Made by a program: the position numbers and the translations under genes
The notes under the pieces: generated by a model
The model's input: only the letters and a program-made list of their open reading frames with translations
Told to the model about the DNA's origin: nothing
The model's database searches: none
Assembly (NCBI GenBank): GCA_038527485.1
Contig: JBCBFT010000003.1
Coordinates: forward strand, 62,001-126,000
From: JALEFZ01 sp038527485
GTDB taxonomy: Bacteria > Bacteroidota > Bacteroidia > J057
Reading direction: 5' to 3'
DNA: 64,000 nucleotides
Shown: positions 25,977 through 34,635 of the stretch, piece after piece
Layout: every line of letters starts with the position of its first letter
How positions within the stretch are numbered: position 1 is the first letter of the stretch

Positions 25977-26399
25977 TTATCCGACGATCTCCGTCTCGCT
26001 GAAGAAGAAGAAAGCTTCACGCTTGGCATTCTCATCAGAGTCAGAACCGTGGATGGCGTTGCGTCCGATGCTTTCTGCATAGAGGGCACGGATGGTCCCT
26101 TCAGCAGCTTCTGAGGGATTGGTTGCACCGATCAGGGTACGGAAGTCTACAACTGCGTTGTCTTTCTCCAGTACCATAGGTACACAAGGCCCACTCGTCA
26201 TGAATGAGACTAGCTCCCCGTAGAACGGACGCTCTTTATGAACTTCGTAGAATGCCCCTGCTTCGCGTTCGCTGAGGTGCATCAGCTTCATGGCCTTTAC
26301 TTTGAAGCCAGCTGAAATAATCTGATCAATGATTTTACCCGAATGTCCATTTGCTACGGCATCAGGCTTGATGATGGTCAATGTCATGTTTCCTGCCAT
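25977..26399 (-). CDS. ndk: Nucleoside diphosphate kinase
   Basis: Transfers the terminal phosphate between nucleoside tri- and diphosphates through a phosphohistidine, balancing NTP and dNTP pools in the cytosol. The 140-residue product has the family start TLTIIKPDAV, the Arg-containing ERPFYGELVSFMTSGP loop, and the active-site His117 in RNAIHGSDS. Length and motifs are canonical for bacterial Ndk. A good promoter match lies at 26615-26645, more than 200 bases upstream, and a terminator follows, so the gene appears to be monocistronic with a long leader. Confidence 0.96.
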   Translation of the reverse strand: MAGNMTLTIIKPDAVANGHSGKIIDQIISAGFKVKAMKLMHLSEREAGAFYEVHKERPFYGELVSFMTSGPCVPMVLEKDNAVVDFRTLIGATNPSEAAEGTIRALYAESIGRNAIHGSDSDENAKREAFFFFSETEIVG

Positions 26400-26719
26400 G
26401 ATAGGATATTATATGAAGTGTTGAATGATTAATCGAATGAATGAAGCCCATGTGTTCATCAATGAGGAGATAGGACTTCCTTTACTGCCTAGTCTGGATA
26501 ATTCCTCAGTAGAAAGTTTATAGTTTTTTCTTTTCTACAAAGAACAAAAGCCTCATTTTGTTTTCTCTATAGGCTGAATATCAGGGATAAAAGTCTACTT
26601 TTTCTCTTTGGGCACAAACATAGAACAACATAGGAGAGAATGCAATTTTATGATTGAAATTCAATTCATAAATTCGCCATTCAAATCATGTCCCTTTGAG
26701 GGACTAGGAGAAGAAACAC
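26400..26719. other. Divergent 320-bp intergenic region between ndk and the nrnA-like gene
   Basis: Holds the minus-strand ndk promoter (26615-26645) and a small perfect hairpin GTCCC-TTTGA-GGGAC (26690-26704) 16 bases before the plus-strand ATG at 26720. No ORF of note and no RNA gene fold was recognised. The leader of ndk (26400-26614) contains no obvious terminator or known riboswitch core. Confidence 0.5.
26615..26645 (-). promoter_or_regulatory. Promoter for ndk: TTG - 20 bases - TATGTTTG
   Basis: On the minus strand the -33 TTG (complement of 26643-26645) is followed after 20 bases by TATGTTTG (complement of 26615-26622), an almost ideal Bacteroidota promoter. Transcription would start about 210 bases before the ndk ATG. 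Confidence 0.55.
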
Positions 26720-27748
26720 ATGAATAATAATAACATTTCTGAACTGAAGGAGATGCTGGCTAAGCCTCAAAGGATAGCCATTACTATGCACCAGAAACCT
26801 GACGGTGACGCCATCGGTTCGGCACTGGGGCTGTATCATTTTTTGAAGGGCGAAGGACACCGCGTAGATGTGGTCGCGCCCACGGATTTTCCCGAGAATC
26901 TCAAATGGATACCTGGAGCTAATCAAGTCTTGATTGGCCCTAATGATACCGACCGTGCAAAATGGATTTTTGACGGAGCCGATCTGATCTTTTGCTTGGA
27001 CTTCAATGCCCTCCATCGTATCAATGAATTTAAACCAGTGGTAGAAGACAGCATGGGTAAAAAAATCATGATTGATCACCACCTCGATCCCGCAGGTTTT
27101 GAAGATTTGGCTTTCTGGGATCCAGAAGCGTCCTCAACTGCTGAATTGGTCTATCGTTTGATCTCAGAGCTGGGTAAGAAGGACCAGATCACCAAAGAAA
27201 TGGGAGATGCCCTCTACACAGGTATCATGACAGATACAGGATCGTTTCGATTTACCAATACCTCTCCTGCTGTTCACCGCATCATCGCACACCTTATGGA
27301 AGTTGGAGTGGACGTGACATTTATCCACGACGCCCTATTTAATAATTCTTCTGTAGATCGACTCAAGTTCATTGGTCACAGCCTTGGCAACTGTCTGCAT
27401 GTATTTCCTGACTATCATGCGGCTTACATCAAACTAGACAGAGAGGTCTTTAAGCGTTTCAACCTTCGTCCTGGGGATACCGAAGGACTGGTCAGCTATA
27501 CACTGAGCATCAAAAATATCTACTTGGGAGTGCTGATCACTACACAGGATGACATTGTGAAGTTGAGTTTTAGAAGTCGGTCGGGAGTTTCCTCGGTTAC
27601 ATTTGCTCAAGAGTTCAATGGCGGGGGACACTTTTATGCAGCAGGTGGTCGAACAAAGGAGAGCCTAGAACAAGTAGAAGCGCGTCTACAAAGTTTGTTT
27701 GAGACACATAAAGAGATGCTGAAAGGTGTAGAGACAGAGCGTGTATAA
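26720..27748 (+). CDS. nrnA: DHH/DHHA1 phosphoesterase, NrnA-like oligoribonuclease / pAp phosphatase
   Basis: DHH-superfamily enzymes of this type degrade short RNAs and dephosphorylate 3'-phosphoadenosine 5'-phosphate. The 342 residues show motif I His24 with the aspartates of PDGDAIGS (DGD at 28-30), Asp94 in CLDFN, the DHH triplet at 119-121, and GIMTDTGSFRFTN, all Mn2+ ligands. The C-terminal DHHA1 domain has the substrate motif FNGGGHFYAAGG near 305-316. The set is complete, so activity is expected. Length is close to the usual 310-340. An FKBP lipoprotein gene follows 88 bases downstream in the same direction. Confidence 0.92.
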   Translation: MNNNNISELKEMLAKPQRIAITMHQKPDGDAIGSALGLYHFLKGEGHRVDVVAPTDFPENLKWIPGANQVLIGPNDTDRAKWIFDGADLIFCLDFNALHRINEFKPVVEDSMGKKIMIDHHLDPAGFEDLAFWDPEASSTAELVYRLISELGKKDQITKEMGDALYTGIMTDTGSFRFTNTSPAVHRIIAHLMEVGVDVTFIHDALFNNSSVDRLKFIGHSLGNCLHVFPDYHAAYIKLDREVFKRFNLRPGDTEGLVSYTLSIKNIYLGVLITTQDDIVKLSFRSRSGVSSVTFAQEFNGGGHFYAAGGRTKESLEQVEARLQSLFETHKEMLKGVETERV

Positions 27749-27836
27749 TGTGCTTCCATGACTGAATCTGGGAGATTTACATCGTCAAATAACTGAAAGA
27801 AATACATTGATTAGTTTCATATAAAGCATGTGCACA

Positions 27837-28328
27837 ATGAAATCTATTGCTTTTTTGATCGTTGGAATGGCTTTTTTGCTGAGCTGTAACTCTAGCTCTA
27901 AGCCCAATCCCAATGCGCAGGGTGTGCCTGCTCCTACAGCAGAAGCTCCAGCGCCCGCTTCTAATTTGCAACCCCCTTATCCGATTGCGGACAGTAGCAA
28001 CTTCCTCAATGTCCAGGGAATGAAAATCTACATTGTAGAGGAAGGAAAAGGTGCTAAACCTAGACCAGGTAGTCACGTGATCATCAACTACAGAGGGACA
28101 TTGATGGATGGGACGGTATTTGACGAATCTTTTAGTCAGGGCACAGTGAAGGATTTTTCCTTGGGGAATCTGATTCGCGGATGGCAAATAGGCCTTACGC
28201 AGGTCCCTACAGGCTCAAAAGTCAAACTGATCATTCCCCCTGAACTAGGATATGGTGCATCAGATCGGCCCAATATTCCAGGTAATTCCACCCTGATTTT
28301 TGACATAGACCTCATCAGTAGTTATTGA
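27837..28328 (+). CDS. FKBP-type peptidyl-prolyl isomerase lipoprotein
   Basis: A lipoprotein with an FKBP domain that speeds cis-trans proline isomerisation during folding outside the cytoplasm. From the ATG at 27837 the signal peptide SIAFLIVGMAFLLSC ends in a lipobox with the lipidated Cys; an ATG nine bases upstream (27828) is also possible. A Pro/Ala/Ser-rich linker (about residues 22-50) precedes the FKBP core (about 65-163), with motifs GSHVIINYRGTLMDGTVFD, the catalytic-site Asp and Phe, IRGWQIGL, IPPELGYG and a closing LIFDIDLIS. The fold is complete. The lipid anchor probably places it on the outer membrane facing the periplasm. Confidence 0.92.
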   Translation: MKSIAFLIVGMAFLLSCNSSSKPNPNAQGVPAPTAEAPAPASNLQPPYPIADSSNFLNVQGMKIYIVEEGKGAKPRPGSHVIINYRGTLMDGTVFDESFSQGTVKDFSLGNLIRGWQIGLTQVPTGSKVKLIIPPELGYGASDRPNIPGNSTLIFDIDLISSY

Positions 28329-28543
28329 TACCTTTCTTTTGTGGAAGGGAAATGACTTAGACCTTTGGGATATGTCAAGCGAAGGCACCTGTTGATGGAT
28401 AAGACTAGTGGATGAACCCTCCTACAGTAAAGAGAAAGTAAAACTGTATAAATACATCATTTACTATCATATATATATGTATATTTATGCAGGTAGCATG
28501 ATGGTCTGCCACCCTTTTGTTTCTGAAAATCATCTGGAGTGAT

Positions 28544-29293
28544 ATGAGGATGTATATCAAGTTATGGTTGGTCTCTTTGGGGTTTATCTGCTGGGGCGTA
28601 CAAAGCACCTTGGCGCAATCCAGTATAGAAGCGTCAGCAGAAAAGGTCTACACAAGATCTTTTACCATTGGAATCATTTCTTCTAACCGGGGATACGGAA
28701 TACAGGCGAATTATCTGAGAGGGGAAGGAGATCGCCAGCTTTATGTGGGCTTGGATACACGCTTGGTCAGGAGTTTATTTGAATCAAAAGCCAATCCTAT
28801 TTTCCCTAATGATCTTCGCTACGTTTTTGGGAAACTCAACTACTTTTTTGTTTCTCGTCCAGAGATCGGGTTTTCCTATAAGTTTATTCCTCGCTCTGAC
28901 TTAAACTTATTAGATGTACATGCTGGATTTGCTGTGGGACCTTCCATCGGGGTGACGAGTCCCTATTACATCCAAATATGTGATGGCTTGGCCAATCAGT
29001 CTTGCGCAGCGGTTCCTTTTGATCCAGATATTCATACGTTTCAAACTATAGGGGGACGTGCTTCATTTTTTGGAGGAGGATTTTCTCCTCGCTTTTATGC
29101 AGGTTTAGGTGGTAAACTCTTTGCGATACTAGATCTGGCAGGAAATGAAAGTTTTATTTCTGCTATTCGATTTGAGACTACTGCGGACCTATTTTTGCAG
29201 AAAGTTCCGATCATGATGGAGTCCGAAAATTTGTCTAATCAACGAATTTTCCTTTCATTCAGCGCTTCATTTGTAATGGGAGGCAAATGGTAA
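28544..29293 (+). CDS. Outer-membrane beta-barrel protein of unknown function
   Basis: The frame runs from a TTG at 28517, but the ATG at 28544 (or 28550) starts a proper signal peptide, MYIKLWLVSLGFICWGVQSTLAQ. The mature part of about 225 residues is rich in alternating strands and aromatic girdle residues (FTIGIISSNRGYGIQANYLRG, YVGLDTRLV, YVFGKLNYFFV, FYAGLGGKLFAIL), ends in a short strand FLSFSASFVMGGKW, and lacks other domains. This is the profile of an outer-membrane barrel of about 8-12 strands. Two cysteines (CDGLANQSC) in one loop may form a disulfide. I do not recognise the family. lipA follows 75 bases later in the same direction without apparent functional relation. Confidence 0.72.
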   Translation: MRMYIKLWLVSLGFICWGVQSTLAQSSIEASAEKVYTRSFTIGIISSNRGYGIQANYLRGEGDRQLYVGLDTRLVRSLFESKANPIFPNDLRYVFGKLNYFFVSRPEIGFSYKFIPRSDLNLLDVHAGFAVGPSIGVTSPYYIQICDGLANQSCAAVPFDPDIHTFQTIGGRASFFGGGFSPRFYAGLGGKLFAILDLAGNESFISAIRFETTADLFLQKVPIMMESENLSNQRIFLSFSASFVMGGKW

Positions 29294-29368
29294 GGAACAT
29301 TTCTATTTCTTCCTGCGTTTATAGGTAAATTTATATGCTATCTTTTTTCATCTAAGAATCAATCAGCA

Positions 29369-30253
29369 ATGGCTGTAGTAATAGACAAAGACCTCACAGC
29401 GAAAAACCTTCCTGGTAATGGCCCTCGCCCCAAGTGGTTGAGAGTTAAGCTCCCTTATGGAGAGAGCTACGCCAATGTGCGGTCCATCATCGATAAGGCA
29501 GAATTGCACACGGTATGTGAGAGTGCACGCTGTCCCAACATGGGGGAGTGCTGGGGAGCAGGTACGGCTACTTTTATGATCCTAGGAAATACTTGTACGC
29601 GTTCCTGCTCTTTTTGTGCGGTCGCTACAGGCCGTCCAGATGCGCTCGATACGATGGAACCTCTTCGCGTCGCGAAAGCGATTAATCAGATGGGAATCAA
29701 GCATGCCGTGATCACCTCTGTGAATCGGGATGAGCAGAAAGACCGCGGGATGAAAATCTGGGCAGATACCGTACGCTTGACGCGTAAGCATGCGCCTGGC
29801 GTGACATTGGAGACCCTGATCCCTGATGTAAAAGCCAACTGGGAAGCTCTCGCCATGATTACAGAAGAGAACCCCGAGATTGTCTCACACAACATGGAGA
29901 CAGTCAAGAGACTCTATCGTCGCGTGAGACCTCAAGCAAAATATCTTCGTAGCTTAGAGCAAATCCAGCGCACAAAGGATGCTGGCTGCCGAACCAAGTC
30001 AGGTTTTATGGTAGGCTTAGGGGAGACAGTAGAAGAAGTGTATGAGATCATGCAAGACTTGCATGATCACGGATGTGATGTACTGACCATCGGACAGTAT
30101 TTGCAACCAACCAAAATGCACCTACCTGTACATGAGTTTATTCATCCCGAGTTATTTGCTCATTATCAAAAGGTTGGGCTAGAGATCGGACTCAAGTATG
30201 TAGAAAGTGGACCATTGGTTCGTTCTAGTTATCACAGTGAGCGCCATCTGTAG
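29369..30253 (+). CDS. lipA: Lipoyl synthase
   Basis: Radical-SAM enzyme that inserts two sulfurs into octanoyl groups on lipoyl domains such as that of SucB in this window. The 294 residues carry both iron-sulfur motifs: the auxiliary cluster Cys50, Cys55 and Cys61 (C-x4-C-x5-C, CESARCPNMGEC) and the radical-SAM cluster Cys76, Cys80 and Cys83 (C-x3-C-x2-C). The C-terminal RSSYH, whose Ser binds the auxiliary cluster, is present. The loop after TSVNRD reads EQKDRG where E. coli has DLRDGG, a change I believe is common among Bacteroidota. A terminator follows at 30277-30309. Confidence 0.96.
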   Translation: MAVVIDKDLTAKNLPGNGPRPKWLRVKLPYGESYANVRSIIDKAELHTVCESARCPNMGECWGAGTATFMILGNTCTRSCSFCAVATGRPDALDTMEPLRVAKAINQMGIKHAVITSVNRDEQKDRGMKIWADTVRLTRKHAPGVTLETLIPDVKANWEALAMITEENPEIVSHNMETVKRLYRRVRPQAKYLRSLEQIQRTKDAGCRTKSGFMVGLGETVEEVYEIMQDLHDHGCDVLTIGQYLQPTKMHLPVHEFIHPELFAHYQKVGLEIGLKYVESGPLVRSSYHSERHL

Positions 30254-30276
30254 AGACGAGTCAAAAAATATAGAGG

Positions 30277-30309
30277 AGAGACGGTCAAATGGCTGTCTCT
30301 TTTTATTTT
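30277..30309 (+). terminator. Rho-independent terminator of lipA
   Basis: A ten-base-pair stem, AGAGACGGTC (30277-30286) against GGCTGTCTCT (30291-30300) with two wobble pairs and loop AAAT, followed by TTTTATTTT. Confidence 0.75.
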
Positions 30310-30393
30310 GTGTAACTGGCAAAAAGATTTGATTATCTTCCTTATGGGAATAGCTGGTAATTTATAATACCAATTCTCTGTGAGGATAGGGGA

Positions 30394-30401
30394 TAATTTT
30401 G
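30394..30401 (+). promoter_or_regulatory. Candidate -7 promoter box TAATTTTG
   Basis: Exact TAnnTTTG match 55 bases before the ATG of the secreted propeller protein at 30456. No good -33 TTG is seen. Confidence 0.4.
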
Positions 30402-30455
30402 TTTTGTTTTCTCGAAAATACTTATTTTACAAGAAGACCTTAAAAGAGAAACTGC

Positions 30456-33332
30456 ATGAGAAGTAATATTTACGCTTTTCTGATTTTTTTAATAGTTGGT
30501 ACCATTTATTATCCCGCCGCTGCTCAGTTCACATGGCAGCAGATCGGCCCGGATAATACGGGAACTATTACAAGAGCACTCGCCTTCGACGATAGCGAAA
30601 ACATATGGGCGGGCTCTCAAAATGGAGGCTTGTGGCGTTCGACCAATTTGGGCGAAAGCTGGGAGAGAGTATCCGCCTATGCGGAAGCAGGCTGTAATTT
30701 GAATATTACTTCGATTGCTGTCAATGGTAACACCATTTATGTCTCGACAGGCGCTGCTGTCTTTGCTTCTTCCTTTGGACAACTCAACTTCAACTATCCA
30801 GCGGACTGGGATTATCGCGCAGAAAATTCTGGTTTCAAGGGCTACATTGAAGGCCATCCTGGTGGAGGTGTCTACGTGTCTACAGACAACGGGCAGACCT
30901 GGAAAGTAGAGAATGCAACCAATAACGAAAGCTCAGGGACTGCTCGCTACCAAGGAGATTTCACTGATGTACCCAAAGTGACGGTTTCTGGAAACAGAGC
31001 CTTGATCGGTACACGTGGAGGATTATATTACTCCGACGATGCGCTGGAGACCGTAACAAAGGTGAGTGGATCAGACTTCTTCGAGTCGAGCATCGTCTTT
31101 GACATCGAGGTAGCAGAAAATAACACCATATTTGTTTCCGTACATGATGACGTATCCAGTAAGGATAGTCTGTACATCTCTACGGATAACGGAACTACTT
31201 TTGCACCCGTCGTAGATCCCATCCTGTTTGAAGGAGACCGTATCGGTTTCAATCGTGCAGAGATTGCCGTCGCGCCTAGCGATCGCAACATCGTCTATGT
31301 CGCTACGACACAAGCCAATCAAGAGGTCAACGGTGTATTCCGCTACGACTTGAGAGAGGGCGAGTGGAGAAGAATCGGTTTTAAAGGCTTGAACTTTACA
31401 CCTCTGGGAACCAGTGGCCGTGATGCGATCACGATGTCTGTATTTCCTAATAATCCCAATGAATTGATTCTAGCAGGTCAGAGTTGGTATACGTACACCG
31501 AAGAACAAAGCTGGCAGTTAGGGGCACAAAGTGTATTCCCTAATTTTGCTTCCTACCTAGAAGGTCCTATCTATTCGGTAGCTTTCCTTCCTAGCAACCC
31601 CAACATCTTCATGATCGGGACTCGCAAAGCTGTATATCGCTCTAGCGACAGAGGGAAAACCTTCGCCCAGCGTACGCGTGGATACAATGTATCTCCTGTC
31701 TATAGTGTCACGAGCTTTGATATCACTTCGACGGATGCCGAAGGTGGGGTGACGGCACTAGATGTAGTCGTTGGCGGAACGCAAAATGCGAACTATATTT
31801 TCAATAGCTTCTACAATTCTGAGAAGCCTAGTAAATTCTCCTACGGCTCGCTAAATGATCCTACGATCAACTCGGTGAGATTTGGCGAGATTGCGGCATC
31901 TACTTTGTATCCAGGCTCCTTGATTGCTCAGGGAGAAGATGGAGGGGTTTTGAGATCGCTCAACTTTGGTGAAGCATTTGAGCGTTTTTATGGCGTTCCC
32001 CAGAGTCCACAGGTTGCCAATCTTACCCCTGTCTCTGATACGTTGATCGACCGTGCGAATGCAGGTTCAGCAGGTGAAGGCTTGAACAATAACCCCACTC
32101 CAGCACAGACTATATGGGCATTAGATGAATTCTTCCCTGCCAATTTTGTCGAAAATCAGGACGTCACATTAGATGAGGCCCAGACAGAGGGAGAAGTATT
32201 TGTTTTCTTAGCTTCTCGTAACTATGTCTGGCTGGGTGTAGGTGCCTTTGGAGATGGTCTTCAGGTAAAATGGAATCGCTTGACCCCCCCATTGGTAGAC
32301 GGATTTGATGAAGTATTTACAGCAATGACGGTAGCGCAAGATGGCTCCCATACAGTATATGTAGCATCAAGTAAAGGAAATTTATGGAGGCTAGATAGTG
32401 CAGCCAATCTGTCCACTTTCGATGCGGATGCGGACATCACACAGCTTAATGCAGATATCGTAGCGAGTGGTTTGTTCAATACGGATACTTGGATTTCTGA
32501 CCTAGCAGTAGATCCCAATAATCCTGATCGTTTGGTTTTGACTTATGCAGGCTATGGAGCTGCTGCTGCTGGAACTGCTCGTTGGTTGTGGGCGACAGAT
32601 AATGCACGTGCGGATGCGCCAGGATTTGGAGGGGTATCAGGAATAAATGCAGAGCCTATTTACTGTGCGGAATATGTAGTAGATCCCGAGACGCAAGAGA
32701 GCATCTTGATGATTGGGACAGAATCTTCCCTCTTTTCTGTTCGCGATTTGAGAGCGACTTCTTCAGGACCTCCGCCGCTTCCGATTCGTTATGCTGCCAC
32801 TGCCACAAATGAGTTAGAAGGAATAGGAAATGTTGCTGTATATGATGTCTTTGAGCGTAAGTATTCTGTAAGTACGATCGCTGATGGTCTTACGCGCCGC
32901 GAGCTTCGTGGTACAGATTCTGTCACGCTCCAGAAAGACCAGATCTTGATTAATAATGACAAGACATTGTTTATCGCTACACGTGGCTTGGGTATCTGGA
33001 CTTCTGCTTCGTTGAAAACACAGCGTCAAGGAAACCCTGCTTCTCCACAAGAGCCTATCAATGTATTGGATGTCAATCTTTTCCCGAATCCTACGACAGA
33101 TCTAGCTACGCTGAGAGTAGACTTGCCCCAAGAAGCGAATGTAGATTTCAAACTATTCAACTTGAATGGGCAGCTGATTTATGGGAGCGGTGAAGGCCAG
33201 TTTGATGCAGGAAGACGTGAGTGGACACTCAACACAAGTCAGCTAGCACCTGGCATGTATCTGGTCAAAGTCAATATTCGCGATGGTGCCACAGAGCAAG
33301 AGCGAACATTGAAATTGGCGATTACGCGCTAG
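30456..33332 (+). CDS. Secreted beta-propeller protein with type IX sorting domain (958 aa)
   Basis: Exported protein: signal peptide at residues 1-24 (YAFLIFLIVGTIYYPAAAQ), then a long beta-propeller region with BNR/Asp-box-like motifs such as LWRSTNLGESW, VYVSTDNGQTW, LYISTDNGTTF and VYRSSDRGKTF, as in sialidase and VPS10-type propellers. No sialidase catalytic Arg triad was recognised, so an enzymatic role is not supported. The last 80 residues (from VNLFPNPTTDLATLRV through GMYLVKV to the end) form a type A C-terminal sorting domain of the type IX secretion system, which sends proteins across the outer membrane and usually anchors them at the cell surface. Flanked by a candidate promoter and a terminator, it is a single-gene unit. 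A ligand-binding or adhesive role is plausible. Confidence 0.85.
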   Translation: MRSNIYAFLIFLIVGTIYYPAAAQFTWQQIGPDNTGTITRALAFDDSENIWAGSQNGGLWRSTNLGESWERVSAYAEAGCNLNITSIAVNGNTIYVSTGAAVFASSFGQLNFNYPADWDYRAENSGFKGYIEGHPGGGVYVSTDNGQTWKVENATNNESSGTARYQGDFTDVPKVTVSGNRALIGTRGGLYYSDDALETVTKVSGSDFFESSIVFDIEVAENNTIFVSVHDDVSSKDSLYISTDNGTTFAPVVDPILFEGDRIGFNRAEIAVAPSDRNIVYVATTQANQEVNGVFRYDLREGEWRRIGFKGLNFTPLGTSGRDAITMSVFPNNPNELILAGQSWYTYTEEQSWQLGAQSVFPNFASYLEGPIYSVAFLPSNPNIFMIGTRKAVYRSSDRGKTFAQRTRGYNVSPVYSVTSFDITSTDAEGGVTALDVVVGGTQNANYIFNSFYNSEKPSKFSYGSLNDPTINSVRFGEIAASTLYPGSLIAQGEDGGVLRSLNFGEAFERFYGVPQSPQVANLTPVSDTLIDRANAGSAGEGLNNNPTPAQTIWALDEFFPANFVENQDVTLDEAQTEGEVFVFLASRNYVWLGVGAFGDGLQVKWNRLTPPLVDGFDEVFTAMTVAQDGSHTVYVASSKGNLWRLDSAANLSTFDADADITQLNADIVASGLFNTDTWISDLAVDPNNPDRLVLTYAGYGAAAAGTARWLWATDNARADAPGFGGVSGINAEPIYCAEYVVDPETQESILMIGTESSLFSVRDLRATSSGPPPLPIRYAATATNELEGIGNVAVYDVFERKYSVSTIADGLTRRELRGTDSVTLQKDQILINNDKTLFIATRGLGIWTSASLKTQRQGNPASPQEPINVLDVNLFPNPTTDLATLRVDLPQEANVDFKLFNLNGQLIYGSGEGQFDAGRREWTLNTSQLAPGMYLVKVNIRDGATEQERTLKLAITR

Positions 33333-33437
33333 TTTGAGAGATTGAACTGAAAATATTGATCAGAAGGTACGTGTCATTAAATTGCTTCGTTATATAGATT
33401 ACGATGCAGTTTATATCTACGTGAAAACAAAAATCAT

Positions 33438-33470
33438 AAATGCCTCCATCTTTTGGGGGGCATTTTTTTT
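33438..33470 (+). terminator. Rho-independent terminator after the secreted propeller gene
   Basis: AAATGCCTCC (33438-33447) pairs with a stretch of GGGGGG and CATTT at 33455-33465, followed by a run of eight T in total. It ends 16 bases before the ATG of the SixA-like gene. Confidence 0.75.
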
Positions 33471-33485
33471 GTGTAAAACTTTTAT

Positions 33486-33998
33486 ATGAAGACTTTAATC
33501 TTATGTAGGCACGCGAAATCCGATTGGCCCGAAGGAGTGGCTGATATTTACCGCCCATTAAAAGATAGAGGAGTCCAGGATGCCAATTATCTCGGACAAC
33601 TATTGGCAGCGCAATCTGTATCGCCTGATTGGGTGGTCAGTTCCCCTGCAAGGAGGGCTCAGCAGACAATGTCGATCATTAATCAAAGACTGGATTATAA
33701 GGGAGAAATTGTAACTGTACCTGAAATCTACTACCAGGGGCTCAAGTACCTGACAGAATACGTGACTGCGATGCCTGATGATAAGAATTTTGCCTTTATC
33801 TACGGACATAATCCGACATTCAGTGATGCCGTGATGCATTACTTACTGATGGATTCAGCTTATTCTATGCCCACTTGTAGCATGGTCTGTCTAGAGTGTA
33901 AAAGTCTATCCTGGAGAGGATTTATCCCTGGGAATATAGAATTACGGTGGGTCTTGATTCCTCGACTACAGCGAAAAGAAAGTGGGAATATGTCATAA
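33486..33998 (+). CDS. sixA: SixA-type phosphohistidine phosphatase
   Basis: Histidine-phosphatase superfamily protein of the small SixA branch, which removes phosphate from phosphohistidine proteins in E. coli. The 170 residues start with LILCRHAKSDWP, where Arg8-His9 is the catalytic pair, then SPARRAQQT (second Arg) and IYGHNPTFSD (second His). The DRG element following RPLKDRG is typical of the branch. All catalytic residues are present. The partner phosphoprotein in Bacteroidota is unknown. It has no promoter visible between the preceding terminator and its ATG. Confidence 0.88.
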   Translation: MKTLILCRHAKSDWPEGVADIYRPLKDRGVQDANYLGQLLAAQSVSPDWVVSSPARRAQQTMSIINQRLDYKGEIVTVPEIYYQGLKYLTEYVTAMPDDKNFAFIYGHNPTFSDAVMHYLLMDSAYSMPTCSMVCLECKSLSWRGFIPGNIELRWVLIPRLQRKESGNMS

Positions 33999-34001
33999 AG
34001 A

Positions 34002-34412
34002 TCAATCGCTTGTTTTTAATTCCCAGTTAGTCGACTGGCCATCTTCCGAAAAAGATAACCACATCTCATTTTGCTTGAGCATGAGGATATCGTATGCCTT
34101 TGCTTCCTGACCAAAGATGAGATTGAGACGTGTATTTTTACTTACCAATCCCCATTTCCCTTCACGACACCCACCATCCGTATGACATATTTTGATGATG
34201 CGATCGCTTGTAAATTGGATCGTAGAGTCTTGTAGTTCTCCGCTGCGATTGACACCATTTTCTATGGCTAGGTTCCAAAACCATGTATTTGTGACGCGGT
34301 CCTGTGCAGGAATGACAGAGGTGAGTGGGCCTTCATCATACTTATTCCATTCGCAGCTGCTGACTAACAAGGTAAAAATTACAAGCAAAAGAGAGATACT
34401 TCCGTAACGCAT
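34002..34412 (-). CDS. Lipocalin-like lipoprotein
   Basis: The open frame reaches 34598, but the ATG at 34412 starts a clear lipoprotein signal (YGSISLLLVIFTLLVSSC), so the 136-residue form is chosen; the upstream 62 residues are not conserved-looking. The mature part has WFWNLAIENGVNRSGELQDSTIQFTSD, GKWGLVSKNTRLNLIFG and a final MWLSFSEDGQSTNWELKTSD, which is the strand pattern of small lipocalin-like proteins common in Bacteroidota. Binding partner unknown. It is convergent with the SixA gene, with stops only four bases apart, and divergent from the amidohydrolase gene. Confidence 0.75.
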   Translation of the reverse strand: MRYGSISLLLVIFTLLVSSCEWNKYDEGPLTSVIPAQDRVTNTWFWNLAIENGVNRSGELQDSTIQFTSDRIIKICHTDGGCREGKWGLVSKNTRLNLIFGQEAKAYDILMLKQNEMWLSFSEDGQSTNWELKTSD

Positions 34413-34635
34413 AGGGTCTGTGTTTGTTTGTGTGAGTGAATGAGCTGAGGGCGTATAGCTATGAATACCCATGTAAATGTATAACATTAATCTGCTCAAA
34501 TCTATTACAATCTTGAGTAGTAAACTCGTTTTATCCTGCGAGATTCCTTCATCTAACCTATTTAAGCAGTATTTGGAGTTGCTGCGAATTATGTACATTC
34601 ACTGAGACAAATGATATACTTGAAAATACAGATTC

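Noticed and set aside
29740..29760. LipA loop EQKDRG in place of DLRDGG as a possible loss of function.
   Set aside because: All iron-sulfur cysteines and RSSYH are present, and this loop is variable in Bacteroidota as far as I recall.
30456..33332. Secreted propeller as a sialidase.
   Set aside because: Asp-box-like motifs alone do not show catalysis; the arginine triad and catalytic Tyr/Glu pair were not found.
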